This document shows positions 44,372 to 56,300 of a stretch of 64,000 nt of DNA, piece by piece (the first letter of the stretch is position 1; each line of letters opens with the position of its first letter). The stretch spans positions 9,181,001 through 9,245,000 of the forward strand of contig OX419758.1 of NCBI GenBank assembly GCA_948567375.1. The letters are read 5' to 3'. The notes under the pieces were generated by a model, which was not told the DNA's origin, did no database searches, and was given only the letters and a program-made list of their open reading frames with translations. This stretch comes from Lunularia cruciata. Its lineage: Eukaryota; Streptophyta; Marchantiopsida; Lunulariales; Lunulariaceae. The translations under genes and the position numbers were made by a program.

Positions 44372-47300
44372 TTGGTATTAGAGCAAAAATGGGATGGATA
44401 GAATAAAGACCACCAAATCCACTTTTGCCAAACCATTGGGATTTTTGTGTCCAAATATTACCCAAGCATTGTTTCACACAATTCATCACCTCACACTTTG
44501 GGTAGGATTTTCTACATGATCACCTTGTCGAGGAACCATTGATACTTCCAATTGTAACCTATGGAGAACGGTGGACATGTTGCATCTATGTGTTAATCAA
44601 TTAGATAAATTGGGAGTAGTGGGATAGAGTGGTAGCTATGGCGGCAATACCAGACGTTATTCTTGTGATGCAATAACAAATCAAGCACCTTTCTTGCTTG
44701 TTGGATGAATGAGACCAACAACAACAAGAACATATAAAGAGAGCACCAGTTTGAGATGGAGAAGATAGTATTTGATTTCAAAACCCAAGGTGTTTGAAGA
44801 CAAGAATCTTTTGGGCACAATGGAGAATTTTGTATTTGACTATGAATGCTACTTTGAAGCCACCAGTCTTCAAGATGAACAAAAATAGATTCTCTTAGCT
44901 TCTAGCCAATTGGATGGTGTGGTAAAACTTTGGTGGCGATTCTAGGTGGAGTGAGCTGAATGATAGATTGTTGCACCAATTTTGACATGGGCAAAAGTCA
45001 AGGATGTAATACTTGGTTGATTTCAAACTATAAATGCCACCAAAGACGCATGAGATAAATTGATAAAGTTGAAGCAGATTGGCTCATTAAGGAGCTACAT
45101 CATACAATTTCATAACATCATCATGCAAATTTTAGATATACAAGAAGGTGAAGTTCTCGATTGATTTGTGCGGGGATTGAAGTCACAAACCAAATTGGAG
45201 GTGACCATGCAAAAACCACAAAATGTAAAAGAAGCCATGCAACTGGTTGAGCACTTTGATTCCTTGGTTGGGACAACTTGGTCTTGACCTTGATCTACAC
45301 AAAGCTTACCAATACACTATGCACGGGTGGAAGAACTAGCGTCAATGGAGATGGATGCTATCAAACAAAGACCACTTGGTACAACAGATAGAGAAAGATG
45401 ACAACAAAATGGGGATTGTTTTTATTGTTGCCAAACTGGACATTGCATTGCTAAATGTCCACTTAGGAATGGGTGACCTCAACAAGTTACCCAGATGGAG
45501 TTTGTGGAATCAAATGATCAAGGAAACGAGGATTCTCAATAGGAGATTTTGAGCCACCTACTTGGAGCTTGATTAGTTTTAATGGAATTGAAGGCTCAAC
45601 CTTTGCAAGTTTGCTTCACTTGCCAGGTATGATATCCAATCGGGGTTGTAGGATTTTGGTTGATTTTGGAAGTTCAAAGAGTTGTATATTTATGCAAGTA
45701 GCAAAGGAATTGGGTATTGCTATCAAGCCAGTGATTGGAAGTAGATTGATGATGGCGGATGGTAGAAAGGGTTATGCATTACGTACCTCACATCCTGTTA
45801 CTTTTAAGATTGGGAAGGAGTATTTGGAGTGTATGAGGTTTGTAGTGGCACCTCTACACTATGATGTCATTCTAGGACCACCTTGGCTTGAACATCATAG
45901 GGTTCAATTTGATTGGACCCAATGATAAATTCAAGTACAACACCAAGGTAAGAATTCCTGATTAGGTTGTCTGGCACCCTTGAGTAAGAAATCTAAGAAT
46001 AGTCGGTCCCAAGATGGGAAGTTTGTTGAGAAGGTAGCCATAGAGCATGCCTTGAAGAGAGAGGAGCCCCAAGATGGGAAGTTTGCTTGGAAGGCAACCA
46101 GGGAGCAAGCTTTGAAGAGAAATGAATCCTAGATAGGAAGTTTGTTAGTGAAGCAGCTATAGAGCAAGCTTTGGAGGAAGATAAGTCTGTTTTTGCGGTG
46201 TGGATCAAGCCAATTGCATAAGGACAATCTAAGGAGAGCCGAGAGCCTCATCAAGCAATGGTTGATCAGATAGTTCAGGAGTTTGCAGACGTGTTTTTGG
46301 ATGATCTGCCAAAGGGATTATCCTCCAATTATGGTATGCCCTTCAAGATTAAGTTATTGCCAAGGAGTACTCCACTGAGTAGACCAATCTATTGTCTCTC
46401 ACCAAAGGAGCTGGAGAAGTTGTGAACAAAACTTACGGAGTTTGTGGAGAAGAACTTCATACAATATAATACCTCTCCTTGGGAAGCATCGGTTCTATTT
46501 GTTTCAAAGAAGGATGGAGGACTTCATTTCTATATTGATTATAGTGGGCTCAATAAGCACATAGTGAAGAATGCATATGTCTTGCCTCGGATTGATGACT
46601 TGCTTGATCAATTTAGTGGAGCATGATACCCTTCCAAGCTGGATTTTCATAGTGGCTATTGGCAAATCCCTATTGATAGGGAGGATGTGCAAAAGATGGC
46701 CTTTTGCACAAGGTATGGGCATTTTGAGTGGAGAGTTCTACCTTTTGGGCTCACTAATGCTCCCACAATCTTCATGGATTAGATGCATCAGGTGCTGGAT
46801 GGACAATTGGATTGGTATGTGGTGGTGTTCTTGGGTGATATCTTAATCTATAGCAAGACAAAGGCAGAACATGCAAATCACGTACAAGAAGTCCTAAGAT
46901 GACTATGACAATAGAAATTTTACTGCAAGAAGTCAAAGTGTGCCTTTTTGCAAAAGGAAGTTACCTTCTTGGAGCACAAGATCTCATCATAGTGGATCAA
47001 GATAGAAGAGAAAAAATCAAGGCCATTATTGATTGGCCTACTCCAAAGGATGCTACAAAAGTACCAGCATTTAATGGACTGGGCAGTTTTTATCAATGGT
47101 TCATCTATTATTATGCTCATGTGGCTGCACCATTGACTGACCTCTTGGGGAAGGACTCGAGCTTCCATTGGACCACCAAGCATGAATAAGCATTCTAGAA
47201 GTTGAAACATATGGTGCCTTCAAGGCCAATTCTTCAACCATATGATCCTTAGCTACCTTGTTTGGTTGATTTTGATGCTTCTAACTTTGCAATTGGAGTC

Positions 47301-49167
47301 GTGTTGCAACAAGGATTCCCAGATGCAATACATTCCATTGCCTTTGTGTCTCACCCACTCAATACGGATGAAAGAAACTACTCTGCTCAAGATCAAGAAC
47401 AAATTGCAATGGTCTATGCCACCAAGGTATAGAGGCATTACCTCTTGGAAAAATAAGTGATCATGCAAACTGATCACAAGCCATTGTTGCGGACCTTACA
47501 CTTGGAACACATGAAGAGTCAACATCATTGATAGGAGGAACAACTCCAATTGTTTGACATCAAACTTGAGTACAAACCAGGTTAGTTCCACATCATCCTT
47601 GATACATTATCATGATGACCTAATTTGAAGTCTCTTCTTCTCATCACAACGGCAATTACGATGGTGTCAATTGACTCCAAGGTCCAAAACAAGTTTTAGT
47701 CAGCTCTACAACAAGATCTCTTCTTCTAAATGGTACATGGTCACATTACAACATGCAACAAGGAGTACAACAACTTCTCCATCAAGGAGGGCCTTCTATT
47801 CCATGAGAACCGGATCTATGTTCTAGCCAAAGGTGATCTTTGACTTGTGTGCTTTCAAGAAGCCCATGATTTACCCATAGCTGGCCACATGGGTATGAAC
47901 AAGACCTTGGGTACCCTCCAATGCCGATAGTAGTGGCCCAACATAATGCAAGATGTTCAAGAATTTGTTTGATTGTGTGAGAGCTGCCAATGCAACAAGG
48001 CCAACAACCAAAAGCCGAGTGGACTCCCTCAACCGCTTGCCATTCTATCCGCTCAATGGGAATATGTGAGCTTGGATCTCATCACATCCTTGCCCAAGAC
48101 AAAGCAAGGACACACAACAATTGTGGTGTTTGTGGATAAGCTTAGTAAGCAAATCCACTTGGCACCAACCTATGATACCGTGGATGCTCCAACCTTAGTG
48201 CATATCTAGTTCATCAATGTCGTCAAGCATCATGGGATGCCACATGTACTCATCTTTGACCACAATCTTTGATTCATCAGAAGTTTTGGCAAACACTCTT
48301 CTACATACTCAACACCAAGCTTGCTTTGTCTACAACCTATCATCCTCAAACTGATGGACAAACCAGACATGCAAATTGTACATTGAAAGATATGTTATGT
48401 GCCTTTGTTAATGTCCACCATACCAATTTGGATGAATGTTTTGCAATTGCAAAATTTGCCTACAACCATTCCAAACAAGCAAGCACCAGATTTTCTCCTT
48501 TCTTTCTCCATTTTGGCCAAGATCCACTTGTTCCAAATTCTCTTCTCTTGCTCTCTCTCCATCTTAGGTTCCTCATACTTCAACATTCTTGACCATTATA
48601 TCTCAATCTCTCCAGCAAGCCAAATCTCACCTCCTTGTTGCTCAGAATTGTCAAAAACATTATTCGGACCACCATCATCATGATCTCACCTTTGAAGTCG
48701 GTGATAAAGTCATGTTATCCTTTAGTAACCTCTTTCTCTCCCTTGATACCCAAGGTAATAATCTTGCCCCTAATTGGATAGGACCCTTTGATTTTACCCA
48801 AATTGTCTCTCTTATTGCTTATTGACTTGCCTTGCCTTGTCATATGCGTATCCATCCTGTCTTTCATGTTCCCAAGTTGAAACTCTTTGTTCTTAAACCG
48901 TCTTCCTTTTCCTCTCGAGTCCAACCTCCCCCTCTTCATATCCCTATCAATGATCATGATGAGTACAAAGTTGATTGTATCCTTGCGTGTTGCTATATTC
49001 AACAAGGCCGTCAACAACATACGGAGTACAAGGTCCTTTGGAAAGGGTATCACCTTCATGATGCCACATGGGAACCTCTTTCTCACCTCCAAAATGCACA
49101 AACTTCCATCCAAGAGTTTGGAGCTTCATTGGCGACGAGGATGTCACCAATTAGTGGTGGGGGAATA

Positions 49168-49568
49168 TATAACAATATGGACTTTAATGATAAAGTTAGT
49201 AGTGCTAACGAAGTAGCAAATAAGACAAATTAGTCTAGAATATTCTAGAAGTATCTAGGAAGCTTCTTGGAAAGCTTCCTGACTAGCTTAGCTTGCACCT
49301 CAAGTAAGTAGCTTCTAGAAGGAAGCTTCTAGAAGCTTCCAACTAGCTTAGCTTGCACGCCAAGTAGGCGGCTTCTAGAAGGAAACTTCTTGCAAAGCTT
49401 CTTGGTTAACTTGGCTTGCACTCTAAGAAAGAAAATCAAGGGCCTTGTATGATACCTATAAATTCCAAAGCCGAAGCTCATGCTAGGCATTTGGAGTTTT
49501 CACTCTTTCCAGCGTCCTAATGTGAGCTTCCATTCTCCTATTTCTCTCCTCGGTCTTGGTCTTTTACA
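49168..49568 (+). repeat. Family A 3' LTR
   Basis: 401 bases. The same four-unit heat-shock element lies at 49322-49339 and a TATA box cctataaatt near 49455. Confidence 0.92.
49322..49339. promoter_or_regulatory. Heat-shock element in family A 3' LTR
   Basis: GAAGCTTCTAGAAGCTTC keeps all four GAA/TTC units in exact spacing although the LTR has diverged elsewhere. Confidence 0.75.
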
Positions 49569-49573
49569 TCAAT

Positions 49574-50484
49574 TGTGGTTCAATCTAAAGAGAAAGTAGA
49601 AATAGTGGATGGAGTAGTAGTATAAGATAGACCTGAAGAAGGAGAAATGATTGAAGTAACCTTGGGTTTGGAAGCCAAAGTCAAGGTAGACATCAGATTA
49701 GAGCAGAAACAAATTTGAGATATGAAGAAGTAATTTGTCATTTTGGATCTGTAGGTTGGTAAAGTTGTTATAGGATGGTATTTTTATTAGTAATTGTTGA
49801 GATGAAAAGCCTATTTAAAGGAAGAATTTGTAGTCTGTTGTTGTTCAATATTCATATTTTTGAAGTTGAATAAAGTGAAGTGTTGTAATTCAATGCGTGT
49901 TTTTTCAACTTAAATTTGAGTATCAATCCTATGTGTGTGTTTGTGAGTGTTTGGAGAAGTTCAAAGTGCAATTTGATAAGTGTTGGATGCTGGATTCCAC
50001 ATTTCTATTTTCATTTGGTGTGTTTGATCTTGAGTGGATAACAATCAAAGAAATGCCTTGATAGATCTAAGAGGAATTGTAGTGTTGGTAGTATTTTGCA
50101 TTAGTAAGTGCAGCATGGGGTGGATGCAAAGCAATTTTGATCAAGGAAGTTGTGCCTTTAGTGGAGAGGTGGAACAAAATCTTGAGATGAAGTCATTTTG
50201 TAATGAAATAACCTTCTTTGAGAGAGTTTGAATCACCACAATCAAGCTTGTTTGGAAAGATTTGATAAAGTTGTGATTATGGGAGTGTAATTTATGATAT
50301 GACTACAAATTGGTGCTTTTTACTCTCTTCTAGGTGTGGTTTCTATCTGAGAGATTAAAGAAGAACTCAAGAAGAACTGTTTGTTCCATTTTATTTTGTA
50401 TTTGACCATTTTTTTTATCAATATCTCTATGAGAACAACCTTTAGTTATTGATTACCACAAAAGTGATACTTGTTGGGTTGTCA
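49574..50484 (+). other. Unidentified relic, right part
   Basis: Continues the sequence interrupted by the chromovirus (charged, lysine-rich coding-like DNA to about 49.75 kb), then turns AT-rich with no protein I recognise. It ends near gttgtcaca where family B gag-like sequence begins. Confidence 0.35.
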
Positions 50485-52650
50485 CATAGTAGCACTTGGA
50501 GGAGGTGAAGAGGTAGTCTTGACTCAACATTATTGAGCTGAAACACGTCACTTTGGTGGACCAATTCTTATGGAATTAGGCAACATTTGGTTTCACGATC
50601 AAGGAACACGACCTCTCCAAGGAGAACGGGGACAAGGGAAAGAAAGGAGAGATGGAGTCCCACAAAAATATCAAGGGAAGGGACTCAAGGAAAAAATATC
50701 ATTGTTACAATTACGTCCAAGTTAGGCACATAGCCATCAATTGCCATGCTCATCTCTCTAGAGGCACTTGGCCTCTATACAAGCAATTTTTGAACAATAT
50801 GGAGAGACAAATTGAAGAGTTGGATGCAAAAATCACATCAAAAATGATGATCACCAGTAAATATCCCTCACAAACTTATTGGCTCAATGGAGAAGAAAAA
50901 AAGTAAGGGGAGGAAGGAAGCAAGTACACAAAGATCAAGGAAGATAAACTCACAACCAATTATTGTGAATGTAGTCCCAAAAGCAATCAAGTGAGAGTAT
51001 TGATAGACCCTTGGAGCAATAGAGAATTTATTGTCTTGCTCTATTGCAATAAGATTGGGGATGGATCTAGAGAAGGATGAGAATACATAAGTAGACCTAC
51101 CTAAAGGGCAGATAGAGAAGATTGAATCATTACCTAGAAAGATACTACTCTTATAGGAGAGTATCAAGAAGTAATTGAGTGGCAAATGATATGGTTAGCT
51201 TGTTATGATGCAATCTTAGACATGTCATGGATGGAGCATTACAATGCAATGGTTAATTACTAGAAGAAAGTAGTGAGAACTTGCCAATGGAAGATCATTA
51301 GTATTAAAGAAAGATCACACAAGCAAGAATTGCTTCTCAATGCCATAGGAAAAATAACTATTTGTAAGACAAATAAATGTTTCAATGAGTTTAGTAAGAG
51401 AAATCTAGAGTACAAAACTTGATAGACAAGTTCCTAAGAAATGAAAGATGTGGTCAATGAGTTTCAAGACGTATTCTTGGATGAGCTATCCTCAAGATAA
51501 CCATCAAAAAGGAGAGTAGATCATAAAATTGAGATACTTCCAAGGAAGACACTTCCTTGTAAGACCCCATATTGTCTATCACCTCATGAGTTGGAGGAGT
51601 GTAAGGCTCAAATCAAGGATATGATACAAAAAGGTTTTATCCAACCTAACATATCACCATATAGGTCACCTATCTTGTATGTGAAGAAGGATGGTACAAT
51701 CCACATGTGCACAATTATGAAGGCCTAAATCGACAAATGGTGAAGAACAAATACCCCTAACCTTGCATGGATGACCTATTTGATCAACTCAATTGGGCAA
51801 AATACTTCACCAAACTTGATCTACAAAGTGGTTACAACCAAATCTGGATTGCAGAGGAAGATGTACACAAAATACCTTTTCAAACAAGGAATGGCTACTT
51901 TGAGTACCCGATGATGTCATTTGGCCTCACCAATACACCAACCACTTTCATGAGTTTGATTAATGACATATTTTTTTCTATATTTGGATAAATCTATTAT
52001 CATCTTTGTAGACAACATCTTAGTTTAGGATGGAACAAGAGCAATACATGATGGAACATAAGCAACATCTACAAGAAGTCCTCTAGATTTTAGATGAAAT
52101 TAATTGTATGCTCAAATTCAAAGTGTGAGTTTGGCAAGTTGAAAGTAGAGTACTTGGGGCATAAAGTAAGTGCAAAAGGTATCCAAATGTTAACCAAATA
52201 GAGCTCATTCAAAAATAGAGTGCTCCAAAAGATCATACTCAACTCAAGAGCTTCTTGGGATTGATGAGGTTCTATTGTCAATATTTCAAAGACTTCTCCA
52301 AGGTTGCCTAAACTCTAACAACACTTTTGGACAAGGAGAAGAATTGGTTGTGAGAAAATTCACAAGAATTGGCTTTTCAAGAATTGAAAGACACATTACT
52401 ACATGCTCCAATCTTGAAATGGTATGACCCAAAACATAAGATCAAGTTGACTATAGATGCATTAGGTGTAGTAATAAGAGCAGTCTTACAACAAGAGTGG
52501 TATAACATATGGCACCCAATTGTATATTTCTCTCAAAATTTGTTATCGGTAGAATGCAACTATCATACCTCCAAAAGAGAAGAGCTGGCCATTGTCCTTG
52601 CGACCAAGCATTGGAAGCATTATCTTGGTGAGAAGGCATTTGTAGTGGAC
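50485..52650 (+). mobile_element. Family B Ty3/gypsy internal region, left of young insertion
   Basis: Begins with sequence matching 40.58 kb onward (cttggaggaggtgaag) and continues through a knuckle-like segment near 50.7 kb, protease-like DNA, reverse transcriptase about 51.5-52.0 kb (FTKLDLQSGYNQI, FGLTNTPTTF) and RNase H about 52.4-52.65 kb (YHTSKREELAIVLATKHW). It stops in RNase H at the insertion of element C and resumes at 60453. Broken and old. Confidence 0.8.
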
Positions 52651-53329
52651 TGTGAGCCGGCCTGTCTCTCACTCAGGATGAACCTCTGATGGCTATTATG
52701 GTAGCGCACCATGGACTAAGAAGGCAAGGAACCCCAACTCCATCATACTCCTCCAAGGCTAACACTCCAAGACTCAAGACATTGCTCACTAGAGAACTCA
52801 ATGAGAGAGAGATAGTTGCAAATGAAAGGATGATGAGTACCTCCTCACTCCTTGTTTATATACTTGTGAAATAGTTACGTACCAAAGTTACTAATTACCG
52901 TAGTAACTCAAGTTACTAGACTAAAAGTCAAGTAAAGTCAAAAAGTAGAAAGGAATATCCATTCACATGGGCATATTCCCCTTATCTTGACCCAACCACT
53001 AAAGCAAGGATTCCTTCACATGGGCTATCCTTGGACTAAAGAAGAATCCAAAACAAAAAGGCTTGCGGGCCCAAGAGTTCTCAACTCTTTCCCCAAAGCC
53101 AAACACCTAGGAATAATACCAAGTCAACACACTAAAATCCAAAATAGTGGTGCTCATCTTTTCTACTTCCTCTAAAGTAAGGTCCCATCTATCTTAGCTA
53201 TGACTAACTTTAGCTAACCATGACTAATATAGAACCATCCTTTATCTCTATATAAATAATATCTCTTAAGTACTTGTAATACCAAGCTAAATATCACAAT
53301 ACCACACACATGCACAAATGGGTGTTACA
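52651..53329 (-). repeat. Element C 3' LTR
   Basis: 679 bases. On the minus strand it has a TATA-like atttatatagag near 53255. Confidence 0.95.
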
Positions 53330-53377
53330 TTTACCCCCGGACTAAGTTTTCACTTTGTCCTCAAAGTGAAGGTCTCT

Positions 53378-56300
53378 CTACCTTCTATGGTACATCTTCA
53401 ACTTATCATGGTTAATCCTATCAAAGTGTCTTCCTCCCAACTCCTTGAGATCATAGGTGTAATTGCCCCACACCTTCTCTACTATGAAAGGTCCAAAGTA
53501 CTTAGGCAAAAACTTCTTTTGCACTCTCTTGAATCGAATGGAATCAAACAACATTACCCAATCACCTTCTTTGAAAGGCTCCACCTTCTTCTTGCCTTGC
53601 CTCTTGTCATAGCTCTCCTTTTGTTTCCTTTGGGCTTGCTCCACTCGAACCATAGCAACTGCTCTTGCCTCTTCCAACTCCATGAGTTGATCCTTCCTTG
53701 ACTGCCCTGCATCACTTCCTTGTGCTTTCTTCAATCTCATATGAATGCTTTGGAAGGTAGGAAGATCAAAGTGAATAGGTAAGGTAGACTCAATACCATA
53801 CACCAATTGGAATGGAGAATATCCAGTGGAAGTCTTCATGGTTGTCCTATACTCCCACAAAACTGCATGAATCCTCTTGTCCCAATGATGTTTAGCCCCC
53901 TCCATTTCTGCATCTTTGGCCAACATCATGCACAAGGTCTGATTGGTTCTCTCTGCCAAGCCATTGGAATTTGGCTTATAGGATGTAGTTACTCTATGTG
54001 TGATAGAGAAATGTCGTAGCATGGCTGTAGTAATGCTTCCTGTAAACTCTCCTCCTCTATCAGAAACCAACTCCAAAGGGCATCCAAACCTAGTGATAAT
54101 GCGTTCATAAAGAAATCTACCCACTTCATCTTCATTCTTGTCCCTCAATGGTCTAGCCTCAACCCACTTGGTAAGGTAATCAGTAACTACCACAATGTAC
54201 CGATTGTTCCTTGGGGTTCTATTGAGAGGTCCTACAAAATCAATTCCCCACTTCTCAAAAGGTCCTAGCAATGGAATTGATCTAAGTGGTGGAGTGGATG
54301 TAGACTTTCTAGCAAAAGCTTGACAAACATGACAAGTTTTGCAATAATCAAGACAATCCTTGAAAATCCCTCTCCAATGGTAACCTGCATCTAGAATCTT
54401 GAAAGCAGTCACCTTTCCTGCAAAGTGTCCTCCACATACTAAACCTTCATGAAACTTCTTTATGAGTAGGATAGACTCTTCCTTACCCACTGCTCTTCGA
54501 AGTAGACCATCTGCTCCTTGGTGAAAAAGAATATCCTCCACCATTGTGTAAGGTCTAGATCTTGCTGCAAGGGCCTTCCTCTCCCTAGCATGCATCCCTT
54601 CTGGATAGTTACCTCTTGTCACAAAATCCACAATCTCCTTGTACTCCATTGGAATCTCTTGAGTGACTGAGATTGTCATGAGCTCCTCATCCGGGAAGGA
54701 ATCATCTACTGGCTCATCTCCATCATGATCATAGGCTCTAGATAACAAATCAGCATTTGCATGTTTCTTTCCTGGCCTATCCTCAATTGTGTAGTCATAC
54801 TCAGACAAGAGTATCATCCACCTTGCTAGTCTCCCTTCAACATTAGGCTTGTTGAAGATGTACTTCAAAGCCTTGTGATCCGTGACAATTGTGGCTTTCC
54901 CTCCAATCAAGTAGTGTCTAAACTTCTTGAGACCAAAGATCACTGCCAACCCTTCTCTCTCTATGACAGAGTAGTTCTTCTCTGCTGAAACCATCTGCCT
55001 ACTAGCATAAGCTATTGGATGATCATGCCCATCTTGGTCTAATTGACTAAGAGTGCATCCTATAGCTACATTAGAAGCATCAGTGTAGAGGATGAAAGGC
55101 TTACTCCAATCAGGTTTAGCAAGAATTGAAGCTACAACAAGGGATTGCTTGAGCTCCTCAAAAGCTTTGAGAGCCTCCTTGTCTTCCAAAATCACCATGT
55201 AATCTACACCCTTCTTCATGTAGATGGTCAATGCATAAGCCTTGTTGGAAAATGAGAAGATGAACCTCCTATAGTACCCAACCATTCCCAAGAATTGGCG
55301 TAACTTTGTCAAGCTTGAAGGGAATGGAAGGTCTGAGATTTTCCTCACCTTCTCAGGATCAACTGCTATTCCATCCTTGGAGATGATGTGCCCCAAAAGT
55401 AGACCTTCTTCACATCCAAAAATGCACTTCTCTGGGTTGAGTGATGCATTTGCCTCATCCAAGCGTTGCAAGACTTTGATTAGGTGCTCAAAGTGCTCCT
55501 CCTTGCTCCCATAGACACAAAAGTCATCAATGAAATCTTTCACAAATTTCCCAATGAAAGGTTCAAATACCTTGTTCATGAACTGTTGGAATGTGGCTGG
55601 AGCATTGCAAAGCCCAAAAGGCATGACCTTGAAAGCGTAAGTTCCCCAAGGTGTGGTGAATGTGGTGAGTTGTTGATGCTCTGGTGCAATCTTTATTTGG
55701 TTATATCCACTATAACCATCTCCAAAACTGTACCTCTCATGACCTGCAACCTCCTCCAAGATCTCATCAATGAATGGCAATGGGTAGTAGTCCTTCTTGG
55801 TAACAGCATTAAGCTTCTTGTAATCCACACATACCCGAAGCTTGCCATTCTTTTTCTTCACAATGACAATTGGAGACACCCATTCTGAATTCTCCACCTC
55901 AAAGATAAATCCAGCCTCCTTGAGCTTATCAATCTCCTCCTTCACAACCAAAGATATTGGTGGGCTAATGCGACATTGCTTTTGGCGGATTGGTCTTGCA
56001 TGTGACTCCACCTCTATCTTGTGCTCCTCCAAGGTGACTTCCTTCAAATCCTTGTAACTAAAAGCAAACACATGGATGAACTTGCGGAAAATCTCCTCAA
56101 ATCTCACCTTCTCCTCCTTGGTAACATTTGGGCCATACTTGAGGGTAGATAACCTTCTCTCTACCTCCTCAAGTGTCAATGGTGATTTATCTGGGTCCTT
56201 CAAAACCTCTGGCTTAGGTGCAAAATCCATAGCACACAAGGGATACACATCTGAATCAGATTCAGATTCATCCTCCTCCGTGGAAGTCTCCTCTTCCATG

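Larger units (their letters stand above)
43945..49568 (+). mobile_element. Family A Ty3/gypsy chromovirus
   Basis: LTRs at 43945-44371 and 49168-49568 are flanked by the 5-base duplication tcaat (43940-43944 and 49569-49573). The primer site TGGTATTAGAGC (44373-44384) is close to initiator tRNA-Met, and a purine tract ggtgggggaa precedes the 3' LTR. Parts in order: gag about 44.8-45.5 kb, with a knuckle-like segment near 45.42 kb; protease near 45.65 kb (VDFGSSKSC); reverse transcriptase about 46.3-47.0 kb; RNase H about 47.2-47.6 kb; integrase about 47.9-48.6 kb (VVFVDKLSK); and a C-terminal chromodomain about 48.95-49.13 kb (EYKVLWKGY...TWEPLSHL). The chromodomain marks it as a chromovirus. 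It is broken, with more than ten breaks. LTRs differ at about one position in ten by eye, so it is old. Confidence 0.92.

Noticed and set aside
52689-53175. Small frames starting MAIMVAHHG and MTQPLKQG, repeated at 59812-60298
   Set aside because: They lie within the two LTRs of element C; duplication comes from the LTRs, and composition is not protein-like.
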